64,000 nucleotides of DNA from Qipengyuania pacifica (GCF_019857205.1 NZ_JAHWXO010000007.1:149946-213945), one strand, 5' to 3'. Positions 46,847 through 57,036 are shown, counted from the stretch's first letter. Notes: generated by a model not told the origin, from the sequence alone. Translations and numbers: made by a program.

Positions 46847-48480
46847 TTCGGCGCAGTCTCCATACCGGATAGTGTATTCCTGATAAAACCACGATAATCG
46901 TGCCGTGCGACATCGTGGCATAGATCGGCGTAACCAGATACGCTGGGGAAATTGATCAGTTGTCGGGGTTTGCCGGGAATATTGGCGCCCATGTACCACG
47001 ATTCAGCCTTGGGGAAGAGCGTCATCGACCCTACTTGGGCGACCATATCGGTCCAGCTTCGCTCGGCCAGCGCATCGGCTTCGAAAAGGCCGATCCTGTT
47101 ATCGCGCAGCCAGATCAGGAAATCGCAGATCCAGTCACCCTGGATTTCGGCGCTTGTCGGACCGTTGGAAAAGCCTGAAGGGCTGAGCGGGCCGTAGGCG
47201 AACAGCATGTTCGGAAATTGGGCGACGGCCATGCCCAGATAGGCTTTGATCTCACTCTTCCATGCTTCTGCCAGCGCCAGCCCACCGCGGCCGGTGATGT
47301 TCATGTCGATGAGCCCGCCACGACCGGCATCGAAGCCGGTCGCGAAGACAATGAGATCGCACGGGATCATGCCAGTGGCTGTTTCTATCCCGGCCTCGGT
47401 GACGCGAGTGATCGCGGTGTCGTTCAGATCGACCAGCGTCACATTGTCTTGTGCGAAGATCTCGTAATAATTCTGTTCGAGCGATGGTCGCTTGGTCCCG
47501 AAGGGATGTGGCGGCTCATCGGGAGCGAGCTTCTCGGCAATGGTCGGGTCGCAGATCCGCTCGCGCACCTCGTCACGCCAGAACTCGTAGGCGTGGCGAT
47601 TGGCGTCCTCGTTCGTCAGTATGTCAGCGAAATTATGATACCAGAAGCGCAACCCTCCTCGCTGCCACAAATCCTCGAAATGCGTAGTCCGCTCTTCCTC
47701 GGTCACAGCCAGGGCCGAGATGTCCAGCGATTGGCATTCGAAACCGCCACTTGTCGTAAGCCTTTTCTGGAAGACAGCGGGATATTCGGATTTTTCGCGA
47801 AGCTGACGATCAGCGTCCAGTTTTTCCTGCCGCATGGGAAGGGCGAGAATCGGGGTTCGCTGAAAAAGCGTCAGCTGCTCCGCACAGCTTGCCGCCTCCT
47901 GCGCCACCTGTACGCCGCTGGCACCCGTGCCGATCAGGGCGATCCGGCGGCCGGAAAGGTCGATGCCTTCCTGCGGCCAGCGGGCGGTATGGCACCATTC
48001 GCCTTCGAAATCGCTAAGGCCCGGGATATCGGGAATGTAGGGTTTCGAGGCGAACCCCAGCGCCGGCAAGAGGAAACGCGCGCTTACTTTTCCGCCATCG
48101 TCGAGCTTCAATCGCCAGCAGGCGGTGTCTTCATCGAACGGCGCGCTTTCGACCCGTGTTTTCATTCGCATTGCCGGCCAGAGGTCGAGCGTATCGCAGA
48201 CGTGGAGGAAATAGGCGCGCAGTTCTTCCCAGCCTGGAAATCGTTCGCTCCACGTCCAGCTTTTCCATACTTCCGCAATGGAAAATTCGTAAAGTGGAAC
48301 CTGGGAATCGACCCGTGCTCCCGGATAGCGGTTCCAGTACCAGATTCCGCCCGGCTGCTCCGCTGCGTCTACCAGCAGAACATCGAACCCCGCCTGACGC
48401 AGCTTGTAAAGCAGGTATATTCCGCTGAACCCGGCCCCGACGATTACGACATCATAGTCAGGAGGGGGCGAATGGCTCAC
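46843..48480 (-). CDS. Baeyer-Villiger monooxygenase (flavin-binding)
   Basis: 545 aa FAD and NADPH enzyme inserting oxygen next to a ketone. Two Rossmann motifs, GAGFSGIY (16-22) and GTGASGVQ (184-191), flank the type I BVMO fingerprint FEGEWCHTARWP (158-169), which fits FxGxxxHxxxW. The length matches cyclohexanone/steroid monooxygenases. It starts within the acyl-CoA synthetase stop (ATGA) and is followed by the hydrolase. The ketone substrate is not known; alicyclic, steroid or terpenoid ketones are typical. Confidence 0.95.
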   Translation of the reverse strand: MSHSPPPDYDVVIVGAGFSGIYLLYKLRQAGFDVLLVDAAEQPGGIWYWNRYPGARVDSQVPLYEFSIAEVWKSWTWSERFPGWEELRAYFLHVCDTLDLWPAMRMKTRVESAPFDEDTACWRLKLDDGGKVSARFLLPALGFASKPYIPDIPGLSDFEGEWCHTARWPQEGIDLSGRRIALIGTGASGVQVAQEAASCAEQLTLFQRTPILALPMRQEKLDADRQLREKSEYPAVFQKRLTTSGGFECQSLDISALAVTEEERTTHFEDLWQRGGLRFWYHNFADILTNEDANRHAYEFWRDEVRERICDPTIAEKLAPDEPPHPFGTKRPSLEQNYYEIFAQDNVTLVDLNDTAITRVTEAGIETATGMIPCDLIVFATGFDAGRGGLIDMNITGRGGLALAEAWKSEIKAYLGMAVAQFPNMLFAYGPLSPSGFSNGPTSAEIQGDWICDFLIWLRDNRIGLFEADALAERSWTDMVAQVGSMTLFPKAESWYMGANIPGKPRQLINFPSVSGYADLCHDVARHDYRGFIRNTLSGMETAPK

Positions 48481-50087
48481 GAGGCCCCGGCACCCGCTTT
48501 CGCGATGTCTTTAGCCGTAGTATAATCCGCCTTGCCGTTTGACGCGCGCAAGGCGGTTTGCGTTGGGCAAATCGCCTTGGGCGTTTTGTAACCTGCCAGT
48601 TGCTGGCGCACGTGATCCTTGATCGCTTGCGCGTCGAAGTCCGCATCCTGGGTCAAATGCACCACAGCGGTCACCGCTTCGCCCCATTTTTCGTCAGGCA
48701 CCCCGACGACAAGCGCGTCGGCAATGGCGGGATGGGTTTTGAGCACTTCCTCCACCTCCTCGGGGTAAACCTTTTCACCTGCGGTGTTGATGCAGACGCT
48801 GCCGCGGCCCAGCAAGGTCAGGCTTCCATCGGATTCCACCCGGCACCAGTCGCCCGGGATGGAGTAACGCACGCCATCGATCGTCCTGAAAGTCTTGGCC
48901 GACTTTTCCGGGTCCTTGTAGTATCCTGTGGGGATTGCGCCCTTGCGGGCAATAAAGCCGGGCACGCCGCTCCCCGCCTCGACCTTCCGGTCGTTCTCGT
49001 CGAATACGTCGCAAAATTCCCCGATCCCGAATTTCGCGGTGTTGGTGCCGCCCTGTGCGGTCGTCACCGACAAGCCGTAGCCCAGCCCTTCCGAAGCGCC
49101 AAAACTGTCCATGAGGATGACCTGGGGGATATGTTTGCACAGGCCCGCCTTTACCTGTTTACTCCACATGACGCCGGACGAGATGATCGAAATCAGGCTG
49201 CTCGTGTCCCAGCGCTTCGGGTGGGCGTCCAGCGCCTGCAGCATGGGTTTGGCAAAAGCGTCACCGACAATGGCGATGCTCTGCACCTTGTGCTGGTCCA
49301 CCGCATCCCACAATTCTTCCGCGTCGAAGGATGGATCGGACAGCGTGACGATGGCCCCGCCCGACATGAGCGTGCCGATAGCAGTAATGAACCCGGTTCC
49401 ATGCATCAGCGGGCACGCCGGCAAAGTGATGCGCGCAAGCTCGCCCTGCTTCACCAGGGCCACCATTTCCTCCATGGTCTGGGGAACCGGACCCAGCAGC
49501 TTTTGCGCGTCGAGCTGAGCATTGCGCATATCATCGTGTCGCCACATCACGCCCTTGGGCATGCCGGTGGTACCGCCTGTATATATGAACAGCAGGTCAT
49601 CGGGGGAACGCTCGATATCGAGAGGCGCGCCGTTACCTTCTACAAGTTTTTCGTAAGGAAGCGCGAAGGAAGCGATCTGCGAAGCATCGCCGATTTCTAC
49701 AAATGTATGAACCTTGGTCAACCGTTCCTTCAGTTCAAGAATGCAGTCGCGGAACTCGGAACTGTAAACAATTACCTCGCTATCGGAATCGTCGAAGATG
49801 TAGAAAACCTCCTCGGGACGGTAACGATAATTGATGTTCACGTGCGTGAGGCGGCCCTTGAAGCACGCGGCCATCAATTCCCCGTATTCGGGACGGTTGC
49901 GCATGTAGAAGGCTATCTTCGCCCCGTCGCCTGCACCTTGCGCGCGCAGATTGCGCGCCAAATTGTTCGAACGCTTCGACATTTCGGGCCAGCTAATGAT
50001 CCGGTCGCCGTGAATCAGCGCCGGAGCATCTTCTGGGACCGCAGGCTCGATTGCATCAAGGATGTCGCCAAGGTTCCAGTCGATCAC
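48477..50087 (-). CDS. Acyl-CoA synthetase (AMP-forming)
   Basis: 536 aa. AMP-binding motif YTGGTTGMPKGV, acyl-adenylate region DSFGASEGLGYG, hinge GDWCRVESDGSLTLLGR and a C-terminal segment up to the catalytic-Lys region (YKTPKAI). GTG start at 50087 with GAGAGGAA in front. Activates the acid produced by ring opening or side-chain oxidation for beta-oxidation (inference). Resembles FadD3/FadD19-like actinobacterial and proteobacterial steroid enzymes in style, but substrate is unproven. Confidence 0.93.
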   Translation of the reverse strand: MIDWNLGDILDAIEPAVPEDAPALIHGDRIISWPEMSKRSNNLARNLRAQGAGDGAKIAFYMRNRPEYGELMAACFKGRLTHVNINYRYRPEEVFYIFDDSDSEVIVYSSEFRDCILELKERLTKVHTFVEIGDASQIASFALPYEKLVEGNGAPLDIERSPDDLLFIYTGGTTGMPKGVMWRHDDMRNAQLDAQKLLGPVPQTMEEMVALVKQGELARITLPACPLMHGTGFITAIGTLMSGGAIVTLSDPSFDAEELWDAVDQHKVQSIAIVGDAFAKPMLQALDAHPKRWDTSSLISIISSGVMWSKQVKAGLCKHIPQVILMDSFGASEGLGYGLSVTTAQGGTNTAKFGIGEFCDVFDENDRKVEAGSGVPGFIARKGAIPTGYYKDPEKSAKTFRTIDGVRYSIPGDWCRVESDGSLTLLGRGSVCINTAGEKVYPEEVEEVLKTHPAIADALVVGVPDEKWGEAVTAVVHLTQDADFDAQAIKDHVRQQLAGYKTPKAICPTQTALRASNGKADYTTAKDIAKAGAGAS

Positions 50088-50150
50088 GTATTAATTCCTC
50101 TCTCCTTGGTGGCCACGATTTTGTCGGTAGCGTGCGCCTAATTCATCGTC

Positions 50151-51242
50151 TCATGCGACCTGCGTCCACCCCTGCAAGGCCGCTGCTTCGGCCCGGACCG
50201 CTTCGGGACCTCCCAGAACCTGGCGGTCGAAACCGATTCGCTTGAACCAGAAATGCAGACCTAGGAGATCGGTAAAACCCATCCCCCCATGCACCTCGGT
50301 TGAGGTTCGGGCGACAAAACGGTGGACTTCGCCCGTATGTGATTTGGCATGGCATGCCACCAGCGAAGCCTCGTCGGGCGTCGCATCGAACGCATGGGCG
50401 GCATACCAGACCAGCGAACGGCATGGTTCATGGCGGGCAGCCATTTCCGCGCACATATGCTTGACCGCCTGGAAGCTGCCGATCACTCGTCCGAACTGTT
50501 CGCGCTGCCCGGCATAGTCGACCGCTTTTTCGATCATAGCCTGGCCCGCACCGAGGCTATCGGCGGCCAAGAGCACCCGGCCGGCGTCCCGCAGGCGCCT
50601 GACTGTGGCCCCACCATCGTCCGCGAGAGCCTCGCCCGCTACGCCAGAAAACCGCAGCTCCCCTACGCTCCGGGTGCGGTCGATCGTTTTGAGAGCAACC
50701 TTCTCCAGACCCGCAGCATCGCCAGCTACGAAGTGCATACGACCGGCGGTATCGGCTACCAGAAACGCGTCGGCTTCCAGGAAGTCGAGCGCGAACAAAG
50801 CCGTTCCGTCGAGCTTTGCGCCGTCGAAGTCCACGCCTGCCCGGTCCCGGATCTCCACCGTTTCCGCGATCGCGACGGCGATTTGCGCCTCGCCCTTCGC
50901 TATCCTCGGCAGCCAGTGCGCCTTCAACTCCTCGCTACCGCCCTGTGCCAGCGCAAGGGGTGCCAGTACATGGGCACCGATAAAAGGCACCGGCGCGACG
51001 GCATAGCCGAGCTGCTCGGCCACAACGGCGGCATCGAGCATTGTCATCCCGAGCCCGTCATGTTGCTCGGGAACCATCATTCCCCAAATGCCGATTTCGC
51101 CCAGCGCCGAACGCACGTTGTCGCTGAAGGGAACCGAGCCCTCCGCGCATTCGCGCACATGATCGAGCGGACAAGTATCAGCAAGAGTGCGGCTGATCGC
51201 GTCGCAGAGCATCTCCTGGTCTTGCGAAAGTCCGAAATCCAT
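50151..51242 (-). CDS. Acyl-CoA dehydrogenase, short subunit
   Basis: 363 aa. N-terminal helical domain (MMVPEQHDGLGM), divergent middle domain without the usual GSD motif, and C-terminal helical domain (YAGQREQFGRVIGSFQAVKH; VHGGMGFTDLLGLHFW). It begins one base inside the stop of the 416-aa homologue (TGATG). The long/short pairing matches heterotetrameric acyl-CoA dehydrogenases of steroid degraders. Confidence 0.92.
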   Translation of the reverse strand: MDFGLSQDQEMLCDAISRTLADTCPLDHVRECAEGSVPFSDNVRSALGEIGIWGMMVPEQHDGLGMTMLDAAVVAEQLGYAVAPVPFIGAHVLAPLALAQGGSEELKAHWLPRIAKGEAQIAVAIAETVEIRDRAGVDFDGAKLDGTALFALDFLEADAFLVADTAGRMHFVAGDAAGLEKVALKTIDRTRSVGELRFSGVAGEALADDGGATVRRLRDAGRVLLAADSLGAGQAMIEKAVDYAGQREQFGRVIGSFQAVKHMCAEMAARHEPCRSLVWYAAHAFDATPDEASLVACHAKSHTGEVHRFVARTSTEVHGGMGFTDLLGLHFWFKRIGFDRQVLGGPEAVRAEAAALQGWTQVA

Positions 51243-52492
51243 CAGGCGGCTCCCTTATTCTGCCCGCTTGCAACGGCCGTCGCCTGTTCGGCCGCGGGAG
51301 GCGTTGCGAACTTGGGTTCGCGCGGCATTTCCAGCCCGCGTTCGGCGATGATGTTCTTCTGGATCTGGGCGGTGCCTCCACCGATGATCAGACCAAGCTG
51401 GAACATGTAGTTCCACTGCCAGGCACCGTCTTCGCGCTCGCGCTCGCTTCCGTGATAGAGTATGCCCATCTCGCCCATTGCGTCGATCGCGAGCGCGGAA
51501 ATCTGATGGGCGAGCTCACAGCTCTGCAGCTTCACGACAAGTTTCGCCATGCCGCCGGCATCCCCCCTAAGGCTGTTCGACAGGATGCGCATGCCGTTGA
51601 ATTTCATCGCCGCGACTTCGGCTTGCAATGCAACCAGCCGGTCACGCAGAACGGCGTTGTCCATTGCGCAACCCTGGCCGATGCGTTCTTTTTGCATCAG
51701 CCTGACCAGCGCCTGGAGCCGGTTTTCCAGTGCATCGGGGTCGCCCAGCATGCCACGTTCATGGCCCAGTGTGGCATTGGCCACGTACCACCCCTGCCCG
51801 CGCTGCCCGACGATCTGATCCAGGGGAACCCGCAAGTCGGTAAAGAACGTTTCATTGAACTCGGCATGACCGGTCATGGTCTTGAGTGGTCGGACCTCGA
51901 TCCCTGGTGTGTCCATCGAGAAGATCAAGTAGGAGATGCCGCCGTGCTTGGGCGCGTCCGGTTCGGTCCGAACAAGGCAAAAGATCATGTCCGCCTGCTT
52001 GGCCGTGCTGGTCCAGATCTTCTGTCCGTTGATGACAAAGTCGCCATTTTCGACGCGGGCGCTGGTCTTGAGCGCGGCGAGGTCCGATCCCGCTCCAGGT
52101 TCCGAATATCCCTGACACCAGACTATCTCGCCATTAAGGGTCGGCTCGATCCATTGCCGTTTCTGGGCTTCGGTTCCGAGTTCCAGCAGCGTGGGAACGA
52201 GCATGGAAATGCCCTGGTTCGCAAGGCCTGCGGGGATGCCAGCGCGCGAAAATTCCTCGGCAATGATCCGCGATTTCAGGATGTCCGGCTCGGCTCCGTA
52301 TCCGCCGTATTCTTTGGGAATCGTACGCGCCGTGTAACCATGCAGGATCAACAGCTTTTGCCATTCGACGGCTTCGGGGGAAGGGCGCGCGGCACGGCCT
52401 TGGCCATCGGGTGCGCGGTGACCGTGGGTTTGCAGGAACTGGCGCACTTCCTCGCGAAACACGTCATACTGGGGTCCGTAGTCGAGATCCAT
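51242..52492 (-). CDS. Acyl-CoA dehydrogenase, long subunit
   Basis: 416 aa. Contains IPKEYGGYGAE, the FAD/substrate loop QGYSEPGAGSDLAALKTSA, NGQKIWTSTAKQAD, and a C-terminal end GGGTAQIQKNIIAERGL. ATG 52492 follows AAGGATAG. Likely carries FAD-binding residues shared with the short subunit downstream. Part of the same minus-strand operon. Confidence 0.94.
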   Translation of the reverse strand: MDLDYGPQYDVFREEVRQFLQTHGHRAPDGQGRAARPSPEAVEWQKLLILHGYTARTIPKEYGGYGAEPDILKSRIIAEEFSRAGIPAGLANQGISMLVPTLLELGTEAQKRQWIEPTLNGEIVWCQGYSEPGAGSDLAALKTSARVENGDFVINGQKIWTSTAKQADMIFCLVRTEPDAPKHGGISYLIFSMDTPGIEVRPLKTMTGHAEFNETFFTDLRVPLDQIVGQRGQGWYVANATLGHERGMLGDPDALENRLQALVRLMQKERIGQGCAMDNAVLRDRLVALQAEVAAMKFNGMRILSNSLRGDAGGMAKLVVKLQSCELAHQISALAIDAMGEMGILYHGSEREREDGAWQWNYMFQLGLIIGGGTAQIQKNIIAERGLEMPREPKFATPPAAEQATAVASGQNKGAA

Positions 52493-52498
52493 CTTGGT

Positions 52499-52975
52499 CT
52501 ATCCTTCTGCGCGCGCGATCGCGACGGGTCGGAATACTGGCAGGCGAAAATCTTCGGAGATCGGCTCGAAATCCAGCGTGACCGGCAGATCGAGCTCAAG
52601 CTCGTCGAGCGCGCAATCGACCAGCCGGGTTGCCATGCGCACTCCCTCCTCCAGTTCCACCACCGCAGCGATGAAGGGAATCTCGCCGGCGAAGGCGGGA
52701 TGCAGTGCCTGATGGGTCACCGTCCAGGAAAACAGCGTGCCATTGCCGGTGCTACGCTCCCACGACCACTCAGGAGAACCGCATCGGGCGCACATATAGC
52801 GCGGCAAATGCCGAAAACTGCCGCATCCTTCGCACTGCTGGAAGTAAAGGTTGCCGTCCTGACACCGGTTCCAGAATTCCTGCTCCACCGGATCCTGCGG
52901 GCGCGGCTTTGGCTTGGCTGGTGCGGCCTGCGCCGAGGGGCGCATCTTGGGCGGCAGATCTTTCTCGTCGCTCAC
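52499..52975 (-). CDS. DUF35 zinc-ribbon/OB-fold protein (ChsH2-like)
   Basis: 158 aa. A Pro/Lys-rich start, then a rubredoxin-like zinc ribbon with C48, C51, C62 and C65 (CEGCG, CARCG), then an OB-fold of beta strands that usually binds CoA thioesters. GTG start at 52975 with GAGGAGG, overlapping the thiolase-like stop by GTGA. In steroid side-chain degradation the DUF35 part of ChsH2 joins the aldolase Ltp2; gene order here fits such a complex. Confidence 0.9.
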   Translation of the reverse strand: MSDEKDLPPKMRPSAQAAPAKPKPRPQDPVEQEFWNRCQDGNLYFQQCEGCGSFRHLPRYMCARCGSPEWSWERSTGNGTLFSWTVTHQALHPAFAGEIPFIAAVVELEEGVRMATRLVDCALDELELDLPVTLDFEPISEDFRLPVFRPVAIARAEG

Positions 52976-54144
52976 GCAAACCTCCTCAAAATCGCTATAC
53001 TGCCGTCACCCAGATCGCCCCAGCCGGTCACCAGGCCGGTCTGGGCGCCTTCGACCTGCCGCTCCCCACAATCGTGGCGCAACTGACGCACCGCCTCGAC
53101 GACATGGTTCAGTCCCCAAACATGGGCCTCGCTCAGCAGGCCGCCATGGGTGTTGACGGGATAGCGCCCGCCCAGCTCGATCTGGCCATTCGCGACGAAC
53201 TCTGCCTGTCCACCTGGTTCGCAATAGCCCAGGGCCTCCAGCTGCAGGAGAACCACGTAGGTGAAGCAGTCGTAGATCTGCAGAAAATCCATGTCTTCGC
53301 GATCGACCCCCGCCATTTCGAACGCGCGCGGCGCGGCGTAGCTCAGGCCGATCTTGAAGGGGTCGGGACGCGAAGGGATATCGTCGGCGGGGTAAGGATG
53401 CCCTTCAGCCGCACCGGCGATGCTCACGGGAACATGCGGCATGTCCCTGGCGCGGTCCATTCGCGAAACCACGACTGCGCATGCCCCGTCAGTCTCCAGA
53501 CAGCAATCGTAGAGGCGAAAGGGTTCGGATATCCAGCGCGCGGAATGGTAGGTTTCGGCATCCAGTTCCCGGCCATAAGTGAAGGCCTGCGGATTCATCT
53601 GCGCATGGCGACGGCACGCCAGTGCAACGGCCGCCATCGCTTCCGGGCCGATATCGTAAATTCGGGAGTGCCGGGTGGCGAGCCAGGCATACATCTGCAC
53701 CGGCAGGAACACGCCATACGGAATGTAATAGCCTTGGATCGTATTCGTCAGGGTGTTCATGTTCATCGGCCGCGTCGGCGGTGCGCCAGGCTTGGGCCGC
53801 AAGGCGGAATAACCGTTCCACCCGAGCGTCACCAGCACATGGTCGCATAAGCCGCTGGCAATTGCCATCGCGGCGTTCTGGAGTGCCGTGGTAGGGCTCG
53901 CCCCGCCCATGTGGACCGTAGAGGCATAGCGCAGAACTTCGATACCGAGGTTAGCCGCCATCTCTTCCGAGGTGGTGTAGATCGGCGGAGGAACCATGCC
54001 GTCGATATCCGACGGCTTCAGCCCTGCATCTGCTATGGCTTTGCGCGATGCTTCCAGCATCATGTCGACCGCGGTTTTCTCGGTGCCTTTCACGAAAGCG
54101 GTTTCGCCCACTCCGGTGATGGCCGATTTGTCGCTTAAGCTCAT
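52972..54144 (-). CDS. Thiolase-fold lipid-transfer protein, candidate retro-aldolase (Ltp2-like)
   Basis: 390 aa, SCP-x/thiolase fold. The position of the thiolase nucleophile Cys reads [10 protein letters not shown], so there is no Cys; thiolysis is unlikely. The C-terminal region has [19 protein letters not shown] and [16 protein letters not shown], the style of Ltp2 aldolases, which use Tyr residues. The longest frame runs upstream to 54318, but ATG 54144 overlaps the Coq4-like stop (ATGA) and gives the normal start ([14 protein letters not shown]). Together with the adjacent DUF35 protein, a retro-aldol C-C cleavage of a beta-hydroxyacyl-CoA is the best inference. Confidence 0.88.
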   Translation of the reverse strand: MSLSDKSAITGVGETAFVKGTEKTAVDMMLEASRKAIADAGLKPSDIDGMVPPPIYTTSEEMAANLGIEVLRYASTVHMGGASPTTALQNAAMAIASGLCDHVLVTLGWNGYSALRPKPGAPPTRPMNMNTLTNTIQGYYIPYGVFLPVQMYAWLATRHSRIYDIGPEAMAAVALACRRHAQMNPQAFTYGRELDAETYHSARWISEPFRLYDCCLETDGACAVVVSRMDRARDMPHVPVSIAGAAEGHPYPADDIPSRPDPFKIGLSYAAPRAFEMAGVDREDMDFLQIYDCFTYVVLLQLEALGYCEPGGQAEFVANGQIELGGRYPVNTHGGLLSEAHVWGLNHVVEAVRQLRHDCGERQVEGAQTGLVTGWGDLGDGSIAILRRFA

Positions 54145-54833
54145 GCCTGCCTGACCGCCTGGTAATCGCGTTCGAGCTGTTCGGAAAGAGCGCGCACCCT
54201 CTGATAGGTCTCCGGCGGACGCAGTCGCAACTCGCGGCGGACATCCTCCAACGGACGATCGAGATTTTCTTCCCAGTAGAAGGTGGTCAGATCGGCTGCA
54301 GCCCGGCCCCGGCGCCACGCTTCAAATGCAGCGCGCGCCACTGGCAACTGGGCAGCTTCCAGTTTCATCTTGGGAATGCCGACGCCCACGATGAAAGCGA
54401 TCCCGTGATTATAGAATTGCGCGTTTCCGAAGGACAGCACGCACAATTCGCCCAGTGCGTCCCTGCCGTATCCGGTGACGACATGAAACAGGTCATGCGA
54501 ATCGCGAAGGCGCCGACGATAGAGGGAAACATCGGGGTCGCCGAGGTCCTCCAGACCTCCGGCCTCGCTGGCTTCCGCCAGACCTTCTGCTGTCAGACCC
54601 TCCCCGTAAACAAAATCGAGGTAGGCTCGGCCAAGCGTGCCAGACGCACAGGTCGCAAGGCGTTTGCGATCGCACAAGGTTTCAAGTAGGTCGGCCCGGT
54701 CGGAAGCGATACGCCGCCCATCGCTCGACTTCATGAAGCGATTGAAATTCCGATAATAGGAATTGCCCGACAATGCCTTGACGATACGGAACACCTGCGC
54801 CGTATCCTCCTTGTCGGCAATCAACTGCCTCAT
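54141..54833 (-). CDS. Coq4-family protein
   Basis: 230 aa. The metal-binding motif of Coq4 is present ([14 protein letters not shown]). Coq4 works in ubiquinone synthesis (C1 decarboxylation/hydroxylation in recent models), but proteobacterial Coq4-like genes also occur in catabolic clusters. Here it sits inside the operon, overlapping the aldolase candidate. Its role there is unknown. Confidence 0.88.
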   Translation of the reverse strand: MRQLIADKEDTAQVFRIVKALSGNSYYRNFNRFMKSSDGRRIASDRADLLETLCDRKRLATCASGTLGRAYLDFVYGEGLTAEGLAEASEAGGLEDLGDPDVSLYRRRLRDSHDLFHVVTGYGRDALGELCVLSFGNAQFYNHGIAFIVGVGIPKMKLEAAQLPVARAAFEAWRRGRAAADLTTFYWEENLDRPLEDVRRELRLRPPETYQRVRALSEQLERDYQAVRQA

Positions 54834-54913
54834 TGCCCCAGCGCTCTGAGAGGCTCTACGGGGCGGCGCAATTCATGACCTTTGGCGTAAGCCATCTTCT
54901 TGCCTCCTGCGCT

Positions 54914-56056
54914 TCACTTGTAGATACCAGCGGACGCCAACGCCTTCTCGGCTCCATCGACCAGGTCGCGCATCACTTCGGCGGCAGGCCGGATCGAATC
55001 GATCAGGCCGATGCCTTGCCCCGCGAAGCCGGGGATGACATCCTTGCGCTCGGCCTTGATCCCGGAGGCCATGACCGGGCCGGAGATCATCGACTGATAG
55101 GGCATCGGCAGAGGTTCCTTTCCGGCCTGCACCCAGGCGTCGGCCCATTTGTTCCGGATCATGCGCGCCGGTTTGCCGGTAAGCGATCGACTAACGACCG
55201 TATCGGTATCGCCGCTTTCGGTGATCGCCTCTTTCTGGAAGCGCTCGATGCCCGCTTCCTCGGTCGCGAGAAATGCCGTGCCGACCCACGCGCCCTCTGC
55301 CCCCAGCATCATCGCAGCGGCAACACCCCGGCCATCCGAGATACCGCCGGCCCCAAGGACAGGAACACGATCGCCAACGGCGTCGACCACCTGGGGAATC
55401 AAGGAAATAGTCCCGATCGGCGAGTTGTGACCTCCGCCATCGTGCCCTTGCGCGACGATCATGTCGATGCCCGACCCGACGACCTGTTCGGCGTGCTTGA
55501 CCTTGCCGATCACCGCCATGACCTTGGTGCCATTGGCATGGAGCCGATCCATCCAGGGTTCAGGATTGCCAAGGCCGGCAGCATAAACCGGCACCTTTTC
55601 CTCGATCACCACTTCCATCTGCGCCTCAAAGAATTCCTTCGAGAACAACTGCGGGCCGCCCTTGCCCATTTCAGGCGCGCCCGCCGCCCGCATGGCGGCG
55701 GCAGCATCGACCTCCGGAAGCTCTTCACGATCCATGAAGTCGCGCGCGAACTGCTGATATTCACCCATCAGATCCATGGGATTTTGGGGTGCAGCACCGC
55801 TTTGAGGGGCAGAGCCGCGCCTGACCGACGCGGGGAGCAGCGTATCGACACCGAAAGGTTTGTCGGTCAATTCCCGGGTCTGGCGAATCCAGTCACGCAA
55901 CTGATCGGGCGAACACGCCGCGGCACCCAGGACCCCGAGCCCGCCGGCATTCGAAACCGCAGCCGCCAGCGCCGGAACGCTCGCTCCGCCCATCCCGGCA
56001 AGCAGGATCGGGTACCGGATCCCCAGCATTTCGCATATTCGGCTCTTCAACGCCAT
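54914..56056 (-). CDS. Nitronate monooxygenase/2-nitropropane dioxygenase-family flavoprotein
   Basis: 380 aa FMN TIM-barrel enzyme: PILLAGMGGASVPALAAAVS at the start, AQGHDGGGHNSPIGTISLIP and GAGGISDGRGVAAAMMLGAE in the phosphate-binding region. In steroid degradation the related IpdC oxidises a hydroxy-acyl-CoA intermediate (family knowledge), so a CoA-thioester role is more likely here than nitronate removal. ATG 56056 has GGAGAGGAAG. 80 bases precede the Coq4-like gene. Confidence 0.9.
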   Translation of the reverse strand: MALKSRICEMLGIRYPILLAGMGGASVPALAAAVSNAGGLGVLGAAACSPDQLRDWIRQTRELTDKPFGVDTLLPASVRRGSAPQSGAAPQNPMDLMGEYQQFARDFMDREELPEVDAAAAMRAAGAPEMGKGGPQLFSKEFFEAQMEVVIEEKVPVYAAGLGNPEPWMDRLHANGTKVMAVIGKVKHAEQVVGSGIDMIVAQGHDGGGHNSPIGTISLIPQVVDAVGDRVPVLGAGGISDGRGVAAAMMLGAEGAWVGTAFLATEEAGIERFQKEAITESGDTDTVVSRSLTGKPARMIRNKWADAWVQAGKEPLPMPYQSMISGPVMASGIKAERKDVIPGFAGQGIGLIDSIRPAAEVMRDLVDGAEKALASAGIYK

Positions 56057-56106
56057 TCTTCCTCTCCAGCCACTTGCCTAAACGCACACTCAAACTATTG
56101 AAAATT

Positions 56107-56835
56107 CTACAGCTGCCCCCACCGCACCCGCTGCGAGACCAGCTCGGGACTGCGCTCCGAAAGATAGACGGCAGAGCCGGCCACCAACCGGCTCATTGCT
56201 TGACGGGCCGCGGCGCTGTCGCCAGTCCGCACTGCCTCGAGCACCCGCACCAGAAACTTCATCTGCACCGCCCGTTCCTGTGCCGAATATCCCAGCGAAT
56301 GGGAAAACTCGCGGGTCAACAGATGCATCGCAGAGGTCAGCAAACCGAACAGCGGATTGCCGCTCGCCCAACCCAACAAGTCGTGAAATCTGCGATTAAG
56401 TTCCTCGAATTGATCAGAGGCTTCATGATGCCTCAATTCCGCCAGACACCCTGCCAACGCGCTGAGATCAGCGGTAGTTGCACGCTGGGCTGCATACCCT
56501 GCGACATCGGGAGCAATTGCTTCGCGCAATTCAAGCAAACCACGCAAATCGGCTTCCATGAAATGCAGAATCAATGACAAACTGCTTGCAAAATCGCCGG
56601 TCTGCGGACGGGCTACGACGGGACCTCCACCACGGCCGAGCTGGAGATGGATGACCCCTTGCAATTCCAGGAACCGCAAAGCCTCCCGCAAAGTTGCGCG
56701 CGCAACCTCGTAACGCGCGAGCATTTCATCCTCGCGCGGAAGCCTGTCACCCGGGTTATGGCGACCCGCCTCGATGTCCCGCACGATGCTTTGCGCAAGA
56801 GAAAGGGCACGCTTGGCCTTCTTCATCGCCGGCAT
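56107..56835 (-). CDS. GntR-family regulator (FCD domain)
   Basis: 242 aa. N-terminal winged helix (LPREDEMLARYEVARATLREALRFLE), C-terminal FadR-type all-helical ligand domain (LELREAIAPDVAGYAA; LNRRFHDLLG). Start at ATG 56835 or 56826; the 268-codon frame to 56913 is less likely. It heads the minus-strand operon and is divergent from the P450 operon, so it probably controls both, with an acyl-CoA or pathway acid as ligand (inference). Confidence 0.9.
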   Translation of the reverse strand: MPAMKKAKRALSLAQSIVRDIEAGRHNPGDRLPREDEMLARYEVARATLREALRFLELQGVIHLQLGRGGGPVVARPQTGDFASSLSLILHFMEADLRGLLELREAIAPDVAGYAAQRATTADLSALAGCLAELRHHEASDQFEELNRRFHDLLGWASGNPLFGLLTSAMHLLTREFSHSLGYSAQERAVQMKFLVRVLEAVRTGDSAAARQAMSRLVAGSAVYLSERSPELVSQRVRWGQL

Positions 56836-57036
56836 CCGCCACTCATCAGCACACCCGCACCTCTCGAATAAACAGTATAAGGATATTAGCAAACCTTCGC
56901 TGGATCGGCACACTATCCGATGGGATTGGTGTCTGCAAGGGACTAAAAGAGTATACGATTTATTGACTGCACGAGATGTCTCCCTTAAGGATGACTGAAG
57001 GCCGATCAGGCCTGAGATGTAGAAGGAATAGTTCTT

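Noticed and set aside
47218..48525. Open frame of 435 codons on the plus strand
   Set aside because: Shadow of the Baeyer-Villiger monooxygenase.
48558..50141. Open frame of 527 codons on the plus strand
   Set aside because: Shadow of the acyl-CoA synthetase.
51452..53086. Open frame of 544 codons on the plus strand
   Set aside because: Antisense to the acyl-CoA dehydrogenase, DUF35 and aldolase-like genes; no ribosome site and no domain.
54833..56101. Open frame of 422 codons on the plus strand
   Set aside because: Shadow of the nitronate-monooxygenase-family gene.
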